Source of the DNA: an uncultured Christensenellaceae bacterium
Lineage (GTDB): Bacteria; Bacillota; Clostridia; Christensenellales; CAG-138
DNA: 28,173 bases
Direction: 5' to 3'
NCBI GenBank assembly: GCA_902475645.1
Contig: CABSAH010000004.1
Span: 1-28,173, forward strand
Every line of letters starts with the position of its first letter. Positions within the stretch are counted from its first letter, which is position 1. The notes beneath the pieces are model-generated. The model was not told the DNA's origin. It saw only the letters and a program-made list of their open reading frames with translations, and ran no database searches. This document shows positions 23,348 through 28,173 of this stretch, one piece after another. Position numbers and translations under genes: made by a program.

Positions 23348-24427
23348 ATGGGCAATACGACCACACTTGAAAACAAGTCTAAATTCAAAGAGATGATCGA
23401 CAGCTTTGGCCTGCCCCGCCTCATTATTGCGGGCTTCCTGCTGCTGCTGCTCATCGCCGCCCCCATCGTGGGGCTGGACTTCGCCACCCAGATCACCAAT
23501 ATCATCACCCGCTTCAGCTGGAACGCCGTGATGGTGCTGGCGATGGTGCCGATGGTGCACTCCGGCTGCGGACTGAACTTCGGTCTGCCTCTGGGCATCG
23601 TCTCCGGACTGCTGGGTGCCACCCTGTCCATCGAGCTGGGCTTCACCGGCTTTGCCAGCTTCCTCATGGCGATCCTGATCGCCACCCCCTTCGCGCTGCT
23701 GTTCGGCGGCGGCTACGGCTGGCTGCTGAACAAGATCAAGGGCGGAGAGATGATGATCGCCACCTACGTGGGCTTCTCCTCCGTGTCCTTCATGTGCATG
23801 ATGTGGCTGCTGCTGCCGTATAAGCACCCCACCATGATCTGGGGCTTCGCCGCCAAGGGACTGCGTACCGTCGTCTCTCTGGAGGGCTTCTACGACAAGG
23901 CACTGGCGAACTTCCTCGCCATCGATCTGAACAAGATCGGCATCAACCTCGTGATCCCCACCGGTACGCTGCTGGTGTTCGCGCTGCTGGCGTTCCTCAT
24001 GTGGGCGTTCCTGCACACCAAGACCGGCACCGCCATGACCGCCGTAGGCTCCAACCCCGCCTTCGCCCGCGCCGCGGGCATCAACGTGGACAAGATGCGC
24101 TTCATCTCCGTGATCATGTCCACCTGGCTGGGTGCCGTCGGCATCCTCGTGTACGAGCAGGGCTTCGGCTTCGTGCAGCTGTACACCGCCCCCTTCTGGA
24201 TGGCAATGCCCGCCGTGGCGGCTATCCTGATCGGCGGCGCGTCGGTGAACAAGGCGTCCATCGGCAATGTTATCATCGGTACGATCCTGTATCAGGGCAT
24301 CGTGACCATGACCCCCACCGTGATGAACTCCGCCTTCCAGATGGATATGAGCGAGGTTATCCGCATAGTGGTGTCCAACGGCATGATACTCTATGCCCTG
24401 ACCAGAAAGCCTGAAAGGGGGCGTTGA
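23348..24427 (+). CDS. ABC transporter permease, first of two (BPD_transp_2 type)
   Basis: The 359-residue integral membrane protein has about nine or ten helices. It carries the coupling motif TAMTAVGSNPAFARAAGINV (about 227-246) and AAILIGGASVNKASIGNV near the C-terminus, both typical of the branched-chain/ribose-type permease family. AAGGAGGAAGA precedes the ATG. It should form the channel with the second permease. Codon use is strikingly different from its neighbours. Isoleucine is ATC almost throughout, with no ATA before about 24370, and sampled blocks exceed 60% GC. The first 50 and last 70 bases look like the rest of the operon. This suggests a mosaic gene or strong codon selection. 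Confidence 0.92.
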   Translation: MGNTTTLENKSKFKEMIDSFGLPRLIIAGFLLLLLIAAPIVGLDFATQITNIITRFSWNAVMVLAMVPMVHSGCGLNFGLPLGIVSGLLGATLSIELGFTGFASFLMAILIATPFALLFGGGYGWLLNKIKGGEMMIATYVGFSSVSFMCMMWLLLPYKHPTMIWGFAAKGLRTVVSLEGFYDKALANFLAIDLNKIGINLVIPTGTLLVFALLAFLMWAFLHTKTGTAMTAVGSNPAFARAAGINVDKMRFISVIMSTWLGAVGILVYEQGFGFVQLYTAPFWMAMPAVAAILIGGASVNKASIGNVIIGTILYQGIVTMTPTVMNSAFQMDMSEVIRIVVSNGMILYALTRKPERGR

Positions 24428-24428
24428 C

Positions 24429-25553
24429 ATGAAAACCACAAAGAAATTCAACCTGCGCAGCTTTATCAGCAACAACTCCGTTCCCGTACTGTTCGTTATC
24501 ATCTGCGCCGTTATGATACCCCTGTCCGGCCTGCCCGCAAGCTATCTGCTTAACGAGGTTGTGACAAGGCTTGGACGTAATGCGTTCCTGATACTCAGCC
24601 TGCTGATACCCATTATGGCCGGTATGGGCCTTAACTTTGGCATGACGCTGGGCGCAATGGCGGGCGAAATTGCGCTGATACTTGTGGCGGACTGGCAGAT
24701 TTGGGGCATCCCCGGCCTTGTGCTGGCCGCAATACTGTCCATCCCCCTGTCCATACTGCTGGGTCTTATGTGCGGCAGCATACTGAACCGCGCAAAGGGC
24801 CGCGAAATGATTACAAGCTACTTCATCGCATTCTGCATGACGGGCGTATATCAGCTTATAGTGCTTTACATGATGGGTTCAATAATACCGATTATCCACA
24901 GCACCTTGAAGCTGCCCCGCGGATATGGCATCCGCAATACCGTCAGCCTGCTGCAAATGCGCCAGAGCCTGGATAACGCCCTTGCCGTAACAATAGGCGG
25001 AGTAAAGATACCCATTCTTACGCTGATTATAATTGCGTTGGCCTGTGTTTTCATAGTGTGGTTCCGCCGTACTAAGCTGGGGCAGGATATGCGTGCCGTG
25101 GGTCAGGATATGAACGTTGCGCGCGACGCCGGTATAGATGTTGACCGCACCCGTTTGATCTCCATAGTCATGTCCACCGTGTTTGCCGGATTCGGCATGA
25201 TAATATATCTGCAAAACATGGGCAATTTCCCCACCTATACGGCGCATACCAACATAGGCATGTTCTGTATTGCCGCGCTGCTGGTGGGCGGCGCATCCGT
25301 GGAAAAGGCATCCATAGGCAATGTATTCTTAGGCGTTATACTGTTCCATACAATGTTCATTGTGGCCCCTGCCGCCGGAACGACAATAACGGGAGACTCC
25401 ATGATAGGCGAATATTTCCGCGTGTTCATGTCCTATGGCGTTATAACCGTGGCGCTTGTTATGTATGAATCCAAGAAGCGCAAGGAGATCCGCACGTTGG
25501 GTCAGCAGCTTGCCTTGGAACAGCAGCTTGAAGAGGAGAGGAGGACCGCATGA
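24429..25553 (+). CDS. ABC transporter permease, second of two
   Basis: The 374-residue membrane protein has about nine or ten helices and the same family layout as its neighbour: GMGLNFGMTLGAMAGEIAL in the first third, the coupling motif DMRAVGQDMNVARDAGIDVD in the middle, and AALLVGGASVEKASIGNVFL toward the end. The C-terminus is charged and helical (KKRKEIRTLGQQLALEQQLE), which is unusual and may contact the ATPase or the accessory protein. The ATG follows the previous stop by one base, and its stop overlaps the next start (ATGA), so all three genes are translationally coupled. Isoleucine codons are a mix rich in ATA, like most of the window. Confidence 0.92.
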   Translation: MKTTKKFNLRSFISNNSVPVLFVIICAVMIPLSGLPASYLLNEVVTRLGRNAFLILSLLIPIMAGMGLNFGMTLGAMAGEIALILVADWQIWGIPGLVLAAILSIPLSILLGLMCGSILNRAKGREMITSYFIAFCMTGVYQLIVLYMMGSIIPIIHSTLKLPRGYGIRNTVSLLQMRQSLDNALAVTIGGVKIPILTLIIIALACVFIVWFRRTKLGQDMRAVGQDMNVARDAGIDVDRTRLISIVMSTVFAGFGMIIYLQNMGNFPTYTAHTNIGMFCIAALLVGGASVEKASIGNVFLGVILFHTMFIVAPAAGTTITGDSMIGEYFRVFMSYGVITVALVMYESKKRKEIRTLGQQLALEQQLEEERRTA

Positions 25554-26017
25554 ATACCAAAACACGTTCGTGGCTAATCCGCATCGCCTTTGTGCTGGTG
25601 CTGGTGCTCCTCGCCGTGCTGATGCTGATTATCGGCCGCGGCCACACCATATACTTTGACAACCGCGCGCTGGAGTATCAGGGCACGACCATCGAGGCTC
25701 CGTATAAAATCACCGTTATTGTAAACGGAGAGCGGGTATCCCAAATCAACAACAAGGAACGCTGCTCCGTAACCAATATTGGCGACAAGCTGGAGCTGAC
25801 CGTGAAGGTAATGCAGCAGAAGGGCGGCAGCGAAACCACAACCACATACCCAATGAAGCTGCCCCATGATATAGACAGCGTAATAATCAATCTGCCCGGC
25901 TACATGGCCGGATTGCCGGAGGAGGCATATCTTGAGGAATTCATCCCCGCGCCTTCCAACGAAATTGATGATGATGAAACACCCATCACCGACGATATAG
26001 GTCTTGGCGACATGTAA
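25550..26017 (+). CDS. Single-pass accessory protein of the ABC operon (DUF6672-like)
   Basis: The 155-residue protein has one N-terminal membrane helix (about 10-29, IRIAFVLVLVLLAVLMLIIG). An extracytoplasmic beta-rich domain follows (GHTIYFDNRALEYQGTTIEA, then ITVIVNGERV and LELTVKVMQ), and the tail is acidic. It begins with an ATGA overlap with the permease gene, so it is made together with the transporter. I believe the family is annotated DUF6672 and recurs beside such transporters, but that is from memory. A role as a transporter subunit or docking factor for the binding protein is inferred. It ends 17 bases before a terminator. Confidence 0.75.
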   Translation: MNTKTRSWLIRIAFVLVLVLLAVLMLIIGRGHTIYFDNRALEYQGTTIEAPYKITVIVNGERVSQINNKERCSVTNIGDKLELTVKVMQQKGGSETTTTYPMKLPHDIDSVIINLPGYMAGLPEEAYLEEFIPAPSNEIDDDETPITDDIGLGDM

Positions 26018-26034
26018 TAGCTAACACTTATCGG

Positions 26035-26070
26035 CGCAGCCCATGCAAAGCATGGGCTGCGTTTGGCCTT
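26035..26070 (+). terminator. Terminator of the ABC operon
   Basis: CGCAGCCCATG (26035-26045) pairs perfectly with CATGGGCTGCG (26051-26061) around CAAAG, followed by TTTGGCCTTT. The T-run is interrupted, but the stem is strong. Confidence 0.8.
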
Positions 26071-26187
26071 TATCTAAGAATAGGAGTGTGAATTATAATA
26101 AATAAGCATTGCAACGATACAGATTCCCTATGCGTAAACGCGCACATAAATAATATTAGTTTCCCCACTACAATTGATGAACTTGAG

Positions 26188-27201
26188 ATGTTTATATACG
26201 AAAATGGTATGTATAACGTTGAAGATATACTGTACCGTGAAACCGCAGTTTGGACCGTACCACGCAGCAGCAAAACAGGTGACGTTGTTTTATACTACCA
26301 TGCAAAAACAGCTATTTCTAAGATTACTGCATTGATTAAAAAGGTAAACTCAATCCCAAATAATTCCGTTCATTCCAAACCGCTATTATTGGAATGGTTG
26401 GAACGCGCTAAGGAACTGTACAAGGAATATGGCGGGAAATTATTTGCTGTTGCCCGGATTGTTGCCCCACCGGAATACATATACGATGATGAGTCTAAGG
26501 TTTATCACTGGCGCGGCAGGATTTACGCTGAAGTTGGAGATATTTATCCACTCGCAGCCCCGGTTGACATTAGCGAGTTTAACGATTTTATCAATATTTC
26601 GCGCCAAAGTGCAATTACACCATTGCCGTCTAATGAATTCAATAGATTGCGGTGTATTATCCATGCCAAAAACCCCGACTTACCATCATATTTTTTGAAT
26701 TGCAAAATCGGCTCATTAGATCTTTCGCAGATTTCCGATACGAACTTCCTACAAAAAACGCAATCGTTTCGGCACAGGTTTTTACTGGAAGCAGAATACC
26801 GTTCCTATTATGTAGACTACCTATTAAGATCTATTGCCGGAAAGAGCTTTTGGAGCGAATGCAGATGTCATGCAAATGGAAAACCGGATTGTTTCGTAGA
26901 CAATGTTTTTGAATTTCAGGGCAGGCACTATTTACTTGAAGTGAAGCTGAATATAAACGTCGAAAGGAATCTAACTAAACAGTTACGGCAGTATGTCGGC
27001 GCAGAATATATTTTATTAGGCAGTGGTCTAAAAACAAGGATCGATAGCTTTGAACATACATATATGTATGTAATCGACACAAATTCACTTTATTGCTACG
27101 AAGCAGAAAATGATTGCTTGATTGAGCTGATACAGCTTGATAAAGTGGTAGCTGTGAAACAAATCACGGATATACTTTCAAACGTGTCTCGCGGCAGGTA
27201 A
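26188..27201 (+). CDS. Putative EVE/PUA-like domain fused to a PD-(D/E)XK nuclease
   Basis: From the first ATG the product has 337 residues. The N-terminal part (about 18-150) has the order of an EVE/PUA-like fold: AVWTVPRSSKTGDVVLYYHA, then KLFAVARIVAPPE, WRGRIYAEVGDIYPLAAPV, and FINISRQSAITPLP. EVE-type domains bind modified bases. The C-terminal part carries the nuclease core GKPDCFVD (Asp234), then LLEVKLN (Glu251, Lys253), and a helix with QLRQYVGAEY. Together this suggests a modification-dependent restriction endonuclease. The frame is open upstream to 26092 with AGGAG at 26082-26086, but only ATT or ATA codons are suitably placed. The true start may be non-AUG, or the start may be mutated. 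Low GC points to transfer. Confidence 0.7.
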   Translation: MFIYENGMYNVEDILYRETAVWTVPRSSKTGDVVLYYHAKTAISKITALIKKVNSIPNNSVHSKPLLLEWLERAKELYKEYGGKLFAVARIVAPPEYIYDDESKVYHWRGRIYAEVGDIYPLAAPVDISEFNDFINISRQSAITPLPSNEFNRLRCIIHAKNPDLPSYFLNCKIGSLDLSQISDTNFLQKTQSFRHRFLLEAEYRSYYVDYLLRSIAGKSFWSECRCHANGKPDCFVDNVFEFQGRHYLLEVKLNINVERNLTKQLRQYVGAEYILLGSGLKTRIDSFEHTYMYVIDTNSLYCYEAENDCLIELIQLDKVVAVKQITDILSNVSRGR

Positions 27202-27299
27202 AGGTGCAAAAAAAAGCCGCAACTAAGAACGGTAGCGTTAAAACTATGACATTTTCGCTTCTTCTCGGAAAGCCCTACTTATACCGACACGTCAAGATA

Positions 27300-27334
27300 G
27301 CATCGGCACAATGATTTGCTGCCGATGCTTTTTT
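27300..27334 (+). terminator. Terminator of the nuclease gene
   Basis: GCATCGGCA (27300-27308) pairs perfectly with TGCCGATGC (27320-27328) and is followed by six T. On the minus strand no T-run follows, so it serves the plus-strand gene only. The 98 bases between the gene and this hairpin hold nothing recognisable. Confidence 0.9.
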
Positions 27335-27365
27335 ACGCAGTTGCACTTGGTTGAGTTTATCGCAG

Positions 27366-28127
27366 CTATTCAACAATGCTTACAACAACGGCGGTGCGGT
27401 CGTCCATATAGCCTTCGGGCTTTAGATGAGCCATGGATTGGGAGATGAAAGTATCGGCATCCATGGCGGCTATGGCTTCGGCGGACAATGACGCAAGGAA
27501 CGGGTCGATCCCGTCCGTACATAAAAGAACCGTGTCGCCTGCCGATAGCGGAAGCTCGCCCACGCGCAGAAATTCCGCGGCGGACGGCATACCGTTCCAT
27601 ACGCCGTAGCCACAGGGATGGGTAGGATTGTTGCATATTTCCGTTCGTATCTCGTTGGATGTAAATTCCTTGCGGCGGCGATGCACCTCTGCGGTTTGGG
27701 GCGCAGTAAAATATGACAGCGTTCCGTTTGAAAGCAATATGCCGTTGGAATCGCCTATATATGCGTAATATAGCTTGCCTGCGGAGAAAAGCGCAAGCAC
27801 GCCCACCGTGCCCGGAAGGAAGGCGGAGGGAAAGCCCGCGTTGGCGGCGGCAACGGCTCCGTTACCCGCATATGCTGCCGCTTTAAGGCGGTCTATCGGC
27901 GCTGCGTCGCTTTTTTTCAAAAGTACGGCCTGTGCTGCATCGGCAAAGGCATTGCAGGCGCGGCAGGCGGGGCTGGGATTGGGGTATATGCCGTTTTCCC
28001 TATCGCGGCTCACGCCGTCAAGTATCATGGCGAAGCCTAAGGCCTCGTCGAAGAAAAAATAATCCTCGTTGGGCTTATCCGCATAGCGGGTATTTTTTGC
28101 TGTGGCGCCTTTCATGACTAAACGCAT
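27366..28127 (-). CDS. PP2C-type protein serine/threonine phosphatase
   Basis: The 253-residue cytoplasmic protein has the PP2C metal-binding motifs in order: NEDYFFF near the N-terminus, AMILDGVSRD, the core strand GTVGVLALFSAGKLYYAYIG with GDSNGIL, LLCTDGIDPFL, and the final DDRTAVVV. These supply the aspartates for two metal ions. It would remove phosphate from Ser or Thr of target proteins, or act in sporulation- or stress-type partner switching. The ATG at 28127 has AGGAG seven bases upstream, and a TTG two codons earlier is less likely. The usual partner, a Ser/Thr kinase, is not in the window but could lie further right. Remaining bases to 28173 are its leader. Confidence 0.9.
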   Translation of the reverse strand: MRLVMKGATAKNTRYADKPNEDYFFFDEALGFAMILDGVSRDRENGIYPNPSPACRACNAFADAAQAVLLKKSDAAPIDRLKAAAYAGNGAVAAANAGFPSAFLPGTVGVLALFSAGKLYYAYIGDSNGILLSNGTLSYFTAPQTAEVHRRRKEFTSNEIRTEICNNPTHPCGYGVWNGMPSAAEFLRVGELPLSAGDTVLLCTDGIDPFLASLSAEAIAAMDADTFISQSMAHLKPEGYMDDRTAVVVSIVE

Positions 28128-28173
28128 AGGCAAGCTCCTTTGCTGATTGTGTGTTTTTATCTCGCGGGTGTGG

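Noticed and set aside
23321..24502. 393-codon minus-strand ORF, very rich in H, G, Q and D, opposite the first permease
   Set aside because: It is an artefact of the high-GC3 permease gene on the other strand. The low-complexity composition is not protein-like.

Overview
The window looks like a chromosomal segment of a low-to-mid GC Bacillota of the class Clostridia, probably gut- or animal-associated. The reasons are strong AGGAGG-type ribosome binding sites, GTG and TTG starts, frequent ATA codons, many 'CG'-type lipoprotein signal peptides, and small families (TM2, DUF4428, DUF5067-, DUF6935- and DUF3798-like) typical of that class. No rRNA or tRNA gene was seen. The species cannot be fixed from the sequence. 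Family names here come from recognising motifs by eye, not from searches.

Layout. (1) 1-720 is an AT-rich edge with two overlapping unrecognised reading frames. It runs straight into a four-repeat, three-spacer type I-E CRISPR mini-array (510-720) with no cas genes in view. (2) 730-11371 is a block of minus-strand genes: a pseudo-receiver protein, a DUF6935-like protein, membrane proteins with zinc ribbons, two TM2 proteins with nearly the same C-terminal domain, three lipoproteins, a DUF4428 zinc-ribbon protein, then an ECF sigma factor with a very large membrane-anchored putative anti-sigma partner. It reads as an envelope or stress-sensing locus. (3) 11624-14847, divergent from that block, is a three-gene signalling operon: a multi-TM sensor with a degenerate kinase half, a soluble histidine kinase, and a LuxR/NarL-type response regulator. 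A strong promoter just after it drives a 27-codon ORF (14971-15054).

(4) 15257-19516 holds metabolic genes: fhs (formate-tetrahydrofolate ligase), an M20 amidohydrolase and an alanine racemase, each with visible promoters or terminators. (5) 19517-20471 holds a fragment of a VirD4/TraG-type conjugation ATPase, which is a scar of a lost mobile element, a small membrane protein, and a richly structured promoter. (6) 20472-26017 is a five-gene ABC uptake operon: a DUF3798-like lipoprotein, a double ATPase, two permeases and a small anchored accessory protein. A perfect hairpin terminator after the binding-protein gene probably sets the stoichiometry. (7) 26092-27334 is an AT-rich island with a putative EVE/PUA-like domain fused to a PD-(D/E)XK nuclease, possibly a modification-dependent restriction enzyme. 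(8) 27366-28127 is a PP2C-type phosphatase on the minus strand.

The best candidates for something undescribed are the envelope block with its divergent split-kinase operon and micro-ORF, and the EVE-like/PD-(D/E)XK protein whose best-supported N-terminus has no ordinary start codon.
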